Assembly: GCA_963664665.2 (NCBI GenBank) | Contig: CAXXMH010000006.1 | Coordinates: 124,001-188,000, forward strand | Length of the DNA stretch: 64,000 nucleotides | Origin: Bin55 sp963664665 | GTDB lineage: Bacteria > Pseudomonadota > Gammaproteobacteria > Pseudomonadales > Azotimanducaceae | Reading direction: 5' to 3' | Part shown: piece after piece, positions 1 to 7,877 of the stretch | How positions within the stretch are numbered: the first letter of the stretch is position 1 | Layout: each line of letters begins with the position of its first letter | The notes under the pieces: model-generated | Database searches by the model: none | What the model was told of the DNA's origin: nothing | The model's input: the letters and a program-made list of their open reading frames with translations, nothing else | Translations under genes and position numbers: made by a program

Positions 1-653
1 TCCTTAACATGACCGAGTTGCTTGAGGAACGGGGCATCAAGGTGCTAATCATCAAGCTTCCGAGAGACGTCTCCGGTCTCACCTGCTCTGTGAAACAGTC
101 GCACGACAACGCGCGATTGTCCGCGATCGTCGTCAATGCCGACCATTCGCTCGAGCGTCGGCGCCTGACCCTCGCGCACGAACTCGCGCACCTGGTCCTC
201 GATCCGGCCTCGCCAGTGGACCACGAGAAGGCTGCCACCGAATTCGCCGCGGCCTTCCTCGTGACCCGCAAGCACCTAGAACTCGAGCTCGGCCCGCAAA
301 GAAACGCGCTGAGTTATGAAGAACTGGTGCAGATCAAGTGCCAGTACCGCGTAAGCGCCGCCGCCCTGTTGGTGCGCCTAAATCGTTATGGCATCGTCGA
401 CGAGCGGACCCTGACCCACGCCTTTCGCACCTTCGCGAAGCAATGGCGGGTCGAGGAACCCCACCCGGTCGAGCCCGCTGAGTGGCGCGGCCAGTACGAA
501 AATCCCCGCCGGTTCCAGCGTCTTTGCTATCGCGCTCTCGCCGAACACTATATCTCGCCTACCAAGGCTATGGAACTGCTGAAACAACCTTTGCGTCGCA
601 TCGAACAAGCCATGAAAGGACCGGAACTCGTCGATGCCTACCCTCGTATGTGA
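1..653 (+). CDS. ImmA/IrrE-family metallopeptidase, C-terminal part of an Xre/ImmA-type regulator (5' end outside window)
   Basis: A zinc metallopeptidase domain with the HELAH motif (HExxH) near residue 57, counting from the ATG at 9. Family members cleave a repressor or act as the antitoxin half of toxin-antitoxin pairs. The frame is open to the window edge, and the residues around position 9 (LTELLEERGIKV-like) match the usual linker between an Xre DNA-binding domain and the peptidase domain. The ATG at 9 is therefore probably an internal methionine and the HTH domain lies outside the window. The 3' end overlaps the next gene by 20 bp, which implies translational coupling. Family certain; antitoxin role inferred from the PIN-domain neighbour. 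Confidence 0.85.
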   Translation, partial: LNMTELLEERGIKVLIIKLPRDVSGLTCSVKQSHDNARLSAIVVNADHSLERRRLTLAHELAHLVLDPASPVDHEKAATEFAAAFLVTRKHLELELGPQRNALSYEELVQIKCQYRVSAAALLVRLNRYGIVDERTLTHAFRTFAKQWRVEEPHPVEPAEWRGQYENPRRFQRLCYRALAEHYISPTKAMELLKQPLRRIEQAMKGPELVDAYPRM

Positions 654-1137
654 CTCCTCGTGCGTGATCGATTTGCACAAGGTCGAGTTGCTCCTTCCCC
701 TGTTTGATCTGCCGTACACGGTTGTCATTCCCCAATCTCTGCTCGATGACGAACTCTTCCGGCTAACCGAATTGGAGAAGCGCGACCTGGCTGTCCGGGG
801 ACTGCAAGCGCGGCACCTTGACGCCGAAGGACTCGTTCAGGCCCAACGCTACTTTGATGTGTTTCCCGCCCTCGCGTGGAACGATTGTCTCGCGTTGCGA
901 ATGGCCGAAGAAATCGACGGAGCGATCCTGTTAACCGGCGACAGCCGCCTGCGCTCGACCGCCACCGAAAAGGACATCAATGCGCACGGCGTTATCTGGG
1001 CGTTGGACGAGTACATTCGCCTTGCCATCGTGGAACCTGACCGCCTAGCCCAAGCGATTCGGGCTTGGCTCGACGATCCGCTCGTCTTTCTGCCCGAGGC
1101 GGAATTGCGTCCACGCTTGCGTCGGTTGCGCACCTGA
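634..1137 (+). CDS. PIN-domain protein, likely toxin partner
   Basis: A 167-residue PIN-fold protein with acidic residues in the expected places: D7 in the first strand, E40, D84 in the AWNDCLAL helix and D103 in LLTGDSRL. PIN proteins bind Mg2+/Mn2+ and usually cut RNA. It starts inside the 3' end of the ImmA/IrrE gene (20 bp overlap), the usual arrangement of Xre-ImmA antitoxins with PIN toxins. Target unknown. Family call firm; toxin role is inference from context. Confidence 0.8.
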   Translation: MPTLVCDSSCVIDLHKVELLLPLFDLPYTVVIPQSLLDDELFRLTELEKRDLAVRGLQARHLDAEGLVQAQRYFDVFPALAWNDCLALRMAEEIDGAILLTGDSRLRSTATEKDINAHGVIWALDEYIRLAIVEPDRLAQAIRAWLDDPLVFLPEAELRPRLRRLRT

Positions 1138-1574
1138 TCCATCTCTCGCTCCTCCTATGATCAGGATCCGAATGGCACCGGACCTTTGGGTTTTCCGAGA
1201 GCAACCCGAACCCCTTAAATGGTTGAATTGGCGATTTCTTCGAGTGTTTTGAAGGATTTTTGAATATGGTGTGTTTTGAGGTATCACCGATAGTCGGAAA
1301 ATAAGCCATTGAAAATAAAAGATAAAAAGGACCTGTGAATAATCGAGTAGGAGTAGTAACTGTGGCTGAAACCCGTGCGAACACTGGATTGCGCTTGTGC
1401 AGCTGAAGCTGAATAACCACGGTCGCGAGATTTAGAATCTGGTGGGTTCGTCGTAGGGGTGCTGTAGCGAGAGTACAAACTACGAGGAAGAAAGGTGCAC
1501 CTACTTGACTACAAGAACCCAGTATTTAGAAATTCGTACGTTAGTACGTTAAAGGTACAAGGAGGAGGTGTGAG
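1138..1574. other. Intergenic stretch, no convincing gene
   Basis: About 440 bases, more A+T-rich than the flanks. Open frames on the minus strand here have no recognisable domains. The last bases carry a strong Shine-Dalgarno (AAGGAGGAGGTGTG) for the next gene. I see no RNA gene or clear terminator. Confidence 0.5.
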
Positions 1575-2192
1575 ATGGCAATCGTCTATGTATTGAGTAA
1601 TCCTGCGTTTGATAGATTCGTGAAAGTAGGCAGGACAGGTGATATGGAGCAACGCTTGCGGGCACTGGACAACTCCAGTGTACCGCTTCCCTTTCGTTGT
1701 GAATTCGCTATTGACGTAGATGATGACGTTGAAGCAGAGCGACTTGTACATCAGGCCTTCGCTGACGTTCGTGTCCGTAGCAATAGAGAGTTCTTCGAAA
1801 TTGAAGCTCAGCGTGTAATCGCTGCACTGAGACTCACCGGTGGAAGGGAAGTTACGCCGAAAGAGGATGTAGCCGAAGATGCGGAGGGAATAGAGGCATT
1901 AGAACGCACCGTGGCTAGGAGAAAGAGCTACCGCTTTGAAGATGCTCAAGTTTTTATTGGAGACGTTCTTATTTATGCACGAGATGAAAGCATCACAGCG
2001 ACAGTTGTAACGGACAAGAGAATCGAGTTCGAAGGGCAAGTTACGAGTTTGAGTGGAGCGGCGCTCACGCTACTCCACAGAGATGGTTATAAGTGGAAGC
2101 AAGCGAATGGCTGGAGTTACTGGATCAAGAATGGCGAGACGCTTGTGGAGAGAGTTGAACGCTTCGCTGCCGTTGAAGACGATGACGACTAA
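1575..2192 (+). CDS. GIY-YIG (T5orf172/MUG113-like) nuclease-family protein with C-terminal DUF4357-like domain
   Basis: A 205-residue protein. Residues 1-85 look like the T5orf172 branch of GIY-YIG nucleases: IVYVLSNP, then FVKVGRTGDMEQRL and a following helix with VEAERLVHQAF. Residues 115-195 (RKSYRFEDAQVFIGDVL, then VEFEG and SLSGAALTLL-type motifs ending in a tryptophan-rich YWIKNGETL) resemble the DUF4357 module often attached to such nucleases. The start is fixed by an excellent ribosome binding site at about 1559-1568. It probably binds or cuts DNA; substrate unknown. It stands alone between unrelated genes. Confidence 0.75.
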   Translation: MAIVYVLSNPAFDRFVKVGRTGDMEQRLRALDNSSVPLPFRCEFAIDVDDDVEAERLVHQAFADVRVRSNREFFEIEAQRVIAALRLTGGREVTPKEDVAEDAEGIEALERTVARRKSYRFEDAQVFIGDVLIYARDESITATVVTDKRIEFEGQVTSLSGAALTLLHRDGYKWKQANGWSYWIKNGETLVERVERFAAVEDDDD

Positions 2193-2233
2193 AAGATGCA
2201 CTTGTAGCTGTTTCCTTGAGTTTGTAACTCGGG

Positions 2234-3238
2234 TTGGCTTTAATGAAAGAACGAACGATCAGTAGACCAAGCTCAATCTATGAACCCCCTGAGTTAGCGG
2301 TGGAAGGGGAGATTATTGCCAAGGCGGAGATCGAGTATTTCAAAGCACACGGGTTCCTGTTTAAGCGGGGATTGATCGAACGGGATGCTGTTGCCAATGC
2401 ACTCGATCGAGCGTGGGACAGCCTCATCGAGACCGTCCCGCCAAACAAAGAAAGCGATTGGGAATTGAAGCGCGATGATCCCACGACTTGGCGCGCGCCA
2501 CAATGGTCAAAGTTGCCACCGGCCGACAAATATGGTCCGTTTGAGGGAAGACAACGCACCGTCGCTCAAGGTCGAGGGGTCAAAATGCATGAGATTGGTA
2601 ATCAGCAGTTCCTTTTAGATCTTGTGCCGAACCATCCAAAACTCCGCGAGATCGCACGCACCTTGCTTGCTGACAGATTGAAAACGAGCGAACGCACACG
2701 TGGGATCTACGCGATTTTTCCTTCGGCGGAACTTTCAGCTGATGAGATCAAGCAGAGACTTGGTGGCGCAAGTCTCGGTCCCCATACTGACCGCGTTTGT
2801 CAGCAACTCAATGCATGTGTGTACTTAGATGATGTGCCGCCCCGATCAGGTGGATTTACTGTCTATCCTGGCAGCCATCGAATCATGTTTCGAGCGCATC
2901 GCTTTGAATCAAATTGGTCCCCGACTGACGCATTCGCTGATGCCATGCACGAGGTTGTTTCTACGATCACACCTGTCGAATTCGTCGGTAACCAAGGAGA
3001 TGTCGTTTTCTGGCATGGGCGTACCGTGCACACAGCGGGTGTTCATGTCGGTGAAGCAATTCGCTGGGCGGTGTTTGCAGATTTCACCGAGGACCGTGAA
3101 ATTCTGGATGCAGACGCTCATCGAGAGCTGGGTTTGTACGAGTGGTTTAAGGACGCGAAGATGTTCAAAAGCGATCTTGAAGTCACTGAAGATATGTGGC
3201 GAAGTTGGCGATTAGGTGCGTCCGCACAAGATTTTTAA
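2234..3238 (+). CDS. Phytanoyl-CoA dioxygenase (PhyH)-family oxygenase
   Basis: A 334-residue Fe(II)/2-oxoglutarate oxygenase of the PhyH family. The metal triad is visible as the H-x-D of GPHTDRVCQQ plus the distal His of GRTVHTAGVHV, followed by the Arg of EAIRWAVF that would hold 2-oxoglutarate. The motif DDVPPRSGGFTVYPGSH is typical of PhyH proteins. The frame opens at TTG 2234; an ATG at 2243 (MKERTISR) may be the true start. Substrate cannot be told from sequence. Confidence 0.8.
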   Translation: MALMKERTISRPSSIYEPPELAVEGEIIAKAEIEYFKAHGFLFKRGLIERDAVANALDRAWDSLIETVPPNKESDWELKRDDPTTWRAPQWSKLPPADKYGPFEGRQRTVAQGRGVKMHEIGNQQFLLDLVPNHPKLREIARTLLADRLKTSERTRGIYAIFPSAELSADEIKQRLGGASLGPHTDRVCQQLNACVYLDDVPPRSGGFTVYPGSHRIMFRAHRFESNWSPTDAFADAMHEVVSTITPVEFVGNQGDVVFWHGRTVHTAGVHVGEAIRWAVFADFTEDREILDADAHRELGLYEWFKDAKMFKSDLEVTEDMWRSWRLGASAQDF

Positions 3239-3352
3239 TATTGCAATAAACAGGTAGTAGTAACTTCCAACACCTGCAGAGCAGGTCGTAAATCCGTTAA
3301 ATATGCACGTCGACTCATGGTTAGTCGTCTATATATCCCACGGAGGGACTTT

Positions 3353-5047
3353 ATGTCACACTCAATGATCATCTCGGGTGGTACGCTCGTTGACGGCACT
3401 GGCGCGGAACCGCGCAAAGCAGATGTCGCTGTCGACGATGGCGTGATCAGCCGGGTAGGTGATCTTTCAGATGTAGAAGCTGAGCAGACCATCGATGCAA
3501 GCGGCAAGCTAGTTACCCCTGGCTTCGTTGACCTTCATACACACTTAGATGCTCAAATCGGCTGGGATCCAGAAATGCGACCCAGCTCTTATCACGGTGT
3601 AACCACCGCGCTAATTGGAAATTGCGGTGTAACTTTCGCGCCTTGCGCGGAAGAAAACCGCTCCTACCTCGCGAAGCTGATGGAAGCTGTCGAGGACATT
3701 GCAGCAGATGCGATCATGGATGGATTGCCATGGAACTGGACCAGCTTCGGTGAGTACCTTGACTCGCTACAGTCGCTTCGCCCAACATTGAACGTGGTTG
3801 GCATGTGTGGTCACTCGGCAATTCGCTTTGAAGCAATGGGTGACAAGAGCTGCGACGAGGGCGTACAAGCAGACGAGCGTGAACTGAAACGCATTGTTGA
3901 GCTCGTCAAAGAGAGCGTCGAAGGCGGCGCAGTTGGTTTTTCGACGTCACGTTTCCTCGGGCACCGCGTGCCTGACGGCCGATTAACGCCTGGTACCTGG
4001 GCTGACAAGCGAGAAACTACAGCGATTCAGCAAGCAGTCGTCGAAGCAGGCGGTCGTGGCGGTCTGTTCCAAGCAGCGCCCGATATGCGAACCCGGTACG
4101 AAATCGAACGTCAAATGTTCGAGACCGGCGCTGAGCTTGGTTGCCAAGTGCTCTTCTCAGGTGGTACCGGTCCAGATGGTGATGGCGGCGTGTCGCGTTG
4201 GGAGGATTTCCTGGGGCGCAACAATGAAGCCGGACGACGAATTACGTCGATTTGTCACACTCGGCCAAGTGGATCGTTTTTCGGATTGGCGCAACAAGCT
4301 TTTCTGCGAACACCGGCTTGGCGCGAACTGATGAAGCTACCGAGCATTGCAGAACGTGTTGCTGAAATGAAGAAGCCAGAGGTCCGTGAGAAACTGATCT
4401 CAGAAGCCATTGAAAACGGTGGCTTCGGACAGACTGCGCGTATCCTGCACCCGATGGGTTTCGGTGATTATCCGGACTACGATCTGGAAAATCAGAAGAA
4501 CTTACAGAAGCTTGCGGACGAAGCAGGCAAGGATCCGGTAGAGCTTTATGTTGACCGACTGATCGAATCTGAAGGTAAGGAACTCTGGAATCTCTGGGCA
4601 TTCGGTGGCGCTCTTCAGAATCAATGGAACTACATGCGTTTACCTCATGTGATTCCCATGCTTGGTGATGCAGGTGCGCACGTTGGACAATTCACCGATG
4701 CGGATTCGCCGACGTTCTTACTTGCTGAACTGACGCGCGATCGCGGCGTCTATACACTTCAAGAAGCGGTCCATCGCATATCCGGTCAATCTGCCGAAGT
4801 GCTAGGGCTGAAGAAGCGAGGTGAAGTGCGGGAAGGCTGGCACGCCGATCTCAACGTTATCGATTACGATGAGTTGAAATCGTGTCATCCGGAATACGTC
4901 AACGATTTCCCACACAACGGTGGACGTCTTGTTGTTAAGAGCAAGGGTTACGATGCGACGATCGTAGCTGGTCAAGTTGTAATCGAAAACGGTGAATATT
5001 CCGGAAGTCGACCTGGTGAGGTCATTCGCGATTTCATTCGTGACTAG
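3353..5047 (+). CDS. N-acyl-D-amino-acid deacylase / D-aminoacylase-like amidohydrolase
   Basis: A 564-residue metal-dependent amidohydrolase of the D-aminoacylase type. It begins with the SGGTLVDGTG strand typical of the family, followed by the metal-binding HTHLDAQIGWDP loop and the GNCGVTFAPC segment seen in N-acyl-D-amino-acid deacylases. The family hydrolyses N-acyl-D-amino acids or related cyclic amides. I place the start at the ATG at 3353 because GGAGGGAC lies just upstream; an ATG at 3317 would add 12 residues of poor character. A terminator follows at 5082, so this is probably monocistronic. Exact substrate unknown. Confidence 0.85.
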   Translation: MSHSMIISGGTLVDGTGAEPRKADVAVDDGVISRVGDLSDVEAEQTIDASGKLVTPGFVDLHTHLDAQIGWDPEMRPSSYHGVTTALIGNCGVTFAPCAEENRSYLAKLMEAVEDIAADAIMDGLPWNWTSFGEYLDSLQSLRPTLNVVGMCGHSAIRFEAMGDKSCDEGVQADERELKRIVELVKESVEGGAVGFSTSRFLGHRVPDGRLTPGTWADKRETTAIQQAVVEAGGRGGLFQAAPDMRTRYEIERQMFETGAELGCQVLFSGGTGPDGDGGVSRWEDFLGRNNEAGRRITSICHTRPSGSFFGLAQQAFLRTPAWRELMKLPSIAERVAEMKKPEVREKLISEAIENGGFGQTARILHPMGFGDYPDYDLENQKNLQKLADEAGKDPVELYVDRLIESEGKELWNLWAFGGALQNQWNYMRLPHVIPMLGDAGAHVGQFTDADSPTFLLAELTRDRGVYTLQEAVHRISGQSAEVLGLKKRGEVREGWHADLNVIDYDELKSCHPEYVNDFPHNGGRLVVKSKGYDATIVAGQVVIENGEYSGSRPGEVIRDFIRD

Positions 5048-5081
5048 ATACTGCACATCGCGCTAAGCGATAGCAACGTTG

Positions 5082-5118
5082 GACGCCCCGCGGTTTCGAT
5101 CTCGGGGCGTCTTTTTTT
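5082..5118 (+). terminator. Rho-independent terminator after the amidohydrolase
   Basis: GACGCCCCG and CGGGGCGTC form a perfect 9-bp stem with a 12-nt loop, followed by seven T. A second small inverted repeat, GTGACT-TG-AGTCAC, lies at 5121-5134. The rest of the gap up to 5345 holds the leader of the EF-G-like gene and nothing else recognisable. Confidence 0.9.
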
Positions 5119-5345
5119 ATGTGACTTGAGTCACTGTGTACCTTGCGAGTTACTAACAACACGTTATACGCAAGACGCCACTTGCTCGACTGATAAACTA
5201 TGAGCTCTAGCTACTGACCGTAAGTTGCGCGGCGGCGTTAGGTTTGAATTGCTAACACCTTCGATCTTGCGACCGCCTCCATCGTTACGGCGTATCGCGT
5301 TACAAAACGCGTTCATCCTTTGGTATTAACGGAGCGCAATCCGTC

Positions 5346-7379
5346 ATGGCTTACTTGACTCAAGACATCCTCAATCTTGCTCTGATTGGCGGCGCAGGCG
5401 TTGGGAAGACGACTGTGGCCGAAGCCATGCTCTACAAAGCTGAGGCAATCAACGCCCAAGGCAACGTTGATGCGGGTACCACGGTGGCAGACTATCTTCC
5501 ACGTGAAAAGAGCATGCAACATTCATTAGTGCCGACAGTTTGTTCGTTCGACTGTGGCGCGCGGCACATCAACTTGATCGATAACCCGGGTTTCCCGGAC
5601 TTCATAGGTCGCATGCTCGCAGCATTGCCGGCGGTCGAAAGTGTGGCGATCGTAGTCGATGCGAATCTTGGTGTTGATTCACACACGATGAAGATTGCAC
5701 AGTACGCGGCAGACCGAAATCTCTGTCGTATGGTGATCGTCAATAAGATGGATGCGGAAAACGTCGATCTTGAAGCAATCACCGAGCAGATCAAAGAGAC
5801 CTTGGGTTCGGAGTGTTTGCCGATCAATCTGCCGAATGTGGACCTATCGGATGTGGTCGATTGCTTCTTCGACGGGAGCACTGGAGACACGAATTTCAGT
5901 TCTGTCGAAGAGGCACACGAACAAATCATCGACCAGATTGTTGAGATTGATGAAGACTTGATGGCGCTATATCTCGACGAGGAAGAGCTGCCGGAAGAAC
6001 GCTTGCACGAAGTATTCGAACAGTCGCTGCGAGAAGGTCACTTAGTGCCTATCTGTTACACGTCAGCGTTGACAGGTGCAGGGATTGACGCGCTTCTTAC
6101 TACCATGACGCGGCTGATGCCGAACCCAACCGAAGGCAATCCTGCACAGTTTGTTTCCGGCGATGCCGATGAGACGAGCATCGACTTAGAGTCGAGCGGT
6201 CACGTGGTCGGGCATGTTTTCAATGTGGTCGAGGATCAGTTCAAGGGACGCATGGCGCTCCTCAGAGTGCATCAAGGTACGCTACGCAATGGATCTCAGA
6301 TGTACGTCGATGACGCGCGCAAGGCCATGAAGATTCAGCATCTCACGCAGCTACTTGGTGAGCAACAGACGGAGATCGAAGAAGCAGTTGCCGGGGATAT
6401 CTGCGCCATTCCACGAGCAGAAGACGTCAAGTACAACGCAGTCATGCACGACTCGCATGATGAAGACGGCGTTCGGATGAAGCCGATTGAATTACCTATT
6501 CCAGTTTATGGTTTAGCCATTTCAACACCTGATGACAGTAACGCACAGAAAGTCTCAGAAGCACTGCAGACAGTAGGAATTGAAGACCCGTCGATCGCCG
6601 TCGACCACGTCGTCGCGTTAAACGAAACTGTTCTGCGTGGACTGGGCGAAATGCATCTCCGCGTAGTACTTGAGGAGCTTCGGGAAGACCATGGTCTCAC
6701 GATTGATACTCGTGTGCCCGCGATCGAATACCGCGAAACGATCACAGCGGCTGCAGAGGGTCATCACCGACACAAGAAACAATCGGGTGGTGCTGGGCAA
6801 TTTGGTGAGGTCTATCTAAAAGTTGAGCCGACGCCTAGAGGTGTCGGATTCGTGTTCGAAGACAACATCGTCGGTGGCGTTATCCCTGGCCAATTCATCC
6901 CCGCGGTTGAGAAAGGGGTGTTGCAGGTTATGCAAACCGGTGCGATATCAGGTCACGAAATGCAGGATATCAAGGTTTCGGTTTACGACGGCAAGCATCA
7001 CTCAGTCGATTCGAAAGAGATTGCGTTCGTGCAAGCGGGTAAACGCGCGTTCATGGATGCGGTTGCGAAGGCTCGACCGATTGTCATGGAACCGATTGTT
7101 GATATTAATCTGAACGTACCGAACGACTGCATGGGCGATGTTGCGGGTGACCTGTCATCGATGGGTGGTATGGTGAAAGGTTCCGAAGTGCAGCCGGACA
7201 ATAGCGTGGAAATTCAAGGTCAAGCGCCATTACGCGAACTCCAAACGTATCACTCGCGTCTGAGCTCCGTTTCGGGCGGTCGAGGCTCTTACTCAATGCA
7301 ATTCAGCCACTACGCTCCGATACAGGCTCAGCTGCAGAAAGAACTAGCTGAAGCGTTCCATCCAGTTGAAGAAGAGTAG
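5346..7379 (+). CDS. Elongation factor G-like GTPase (FusA2/EF-G-like type)
   Basis: A 677-residue translational GTPase homologous to EF-G. The P-loop is GGAGVGKTT (residues 15-23), G3 is DNPG (79-82) and G4 is NKMD (133-136). Later regions carry EF-G domains II-V, including GGAGQFGEVYLKVEP and GGVIPGQFIPAVEKG. Residue 83, where canonical EF-G has the catalytic His of DTPGH, is Phe, as is common in the divergent EF-G-like branch whose role is not well defined. It is followed after 12 bp by tadA, so likely cotranscribed. A second, canonical fusA is expected elsewhere in the genome. Confidence 0.9.
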   Translation: MAYLTQDILNLALIGGAGVGKTTVAEAMLYKAEAINAQGNVDAGTTVADYLPREKSMQHSLVPTVCSFDCGARHINLIDNPGFPDFIGRMLAALPAVESVAIVVDANLGVDSHTMKIAQYAADRNLCRMVIVNKMDAENVDLEAITEQIKETLGSECLPINLPNVDLSDVVDCFFDGSTGDTNFSSVEEAHEQIIDQIVEIDEDLMALYLDEEELPEERLHEVFEQSLREGHLVPICYTSALTGAGIDALLTTMTRLMPNPTEGNPAQFVSGDADETSIDLESSGHVVGHVFNVVEDQFKGRMALLRVHQGTLRNGSQMYVDDARKAMKIQHLTQLLGEQQTEIEEAVAGDICAIPRAEDVKYNAVMHDSHDEDGVRMKPIELPIPVYGLAISTPDDSNAQKVSEALQTVGIEDPSIAVDHVVALNETVLRGLGEMHLRVVLEELREDHGLTIDTRVPAIEYRETITAAAEGHHRHKKQSGGAGQFGEVYLKVEPTPRGVGFVFEDNIVGGVIPGQFIPAVEKGVLQVMQTGAISGHEMQDIKVSVYDGKHHSVDSKEIAFVQAGKRAFMDAVAKARPIVMEPIVDINLNVPNDCMGDVAGDLSSMGGMVKGSEVQPDNSVEIQGQAPLRELQTYHSRLSSVSGGRGSYSMQFSHYAPIQAQLQKELAEAFHPVEEE

Positions 7380-7391
7380 CCAATAGTCTCG

Positions 7392-7877
7392 TTGGCGTCG
7401 AAGATTGATTTCGTGTCGGATGACGTCGACGAAGTATTTATGCGCGAGGCGTTAAACCAGGCACGCACCGCAGCACAACAAGATGAGGTCCCAGTCGGCG
7501 CGGTACTCGTGCAGGACGGTGTTGTGATTGGTTGTGGCGCATCAAGTCAAATCCAGTCGAATGATCCTTCGGCACATGCTGAGGTTACTGCACTACGCGA
7601 CGCTGGGCAATGTACGGGTAACTATCGATTAGTTGATTCAACGCTATACGTGACACTTGAACCTTGCATGATGTGTGTGGGACTGATGGTGCACGCGCGT
7701 ATCGCGCGATTGGTTTATGGGTGCGCTGCGCCAAAGACAGGTGTGGTTCACACACATGGTGAATTACTGGAATGGCCTTCGCACAATCATCGAGTTGAGG
7801 TAACACGAGGCGTACTTGCTGACGAATGTAGCACGTTACTCACCGCGTTTTTTGAACGACAACGACGGGGTAGTTGA
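7392..7877 (+). CDS. tadA: tRNA-specific adenosine deaminase TadA
   Basis: A 161-residue cytidine/adenosine deaminase-fold enzyme that converts A34 to inosine in tRNA. The zinc site is complete: H62-A-E64 in SAHAEVTALRD, and P91-C92-M-M-C95. The ETNYRL-like (GNYRLVDSTLYVTLEPC) segment is typical of TadA. It starts at TTG 7392, 12 bp after the EF-G-like gene. Its TGA stop abuts the likely CTG start of purL, so the three genes form one operon. Confidence 0.92.
   Translation: MASKIDFVSDDVDEVFMREALNQARTAAQQDEVPVGAVLVQDGVVIGCGASSQIQSNDPSAHAEVTALRDAGQCTGNYRLVDSTLYVTLEPCMMCVGLMVHARIARLVYGCAAPKTGVVHTHGELLEWPSHNHRVEVTRGVLADECSTLLTAFFERQRRGS

Noticed and set aside
992..1420. Minus-strand frames across the gap after the PIN gene
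   Set aside because: They overlap the PIN coding region and have no domain character.
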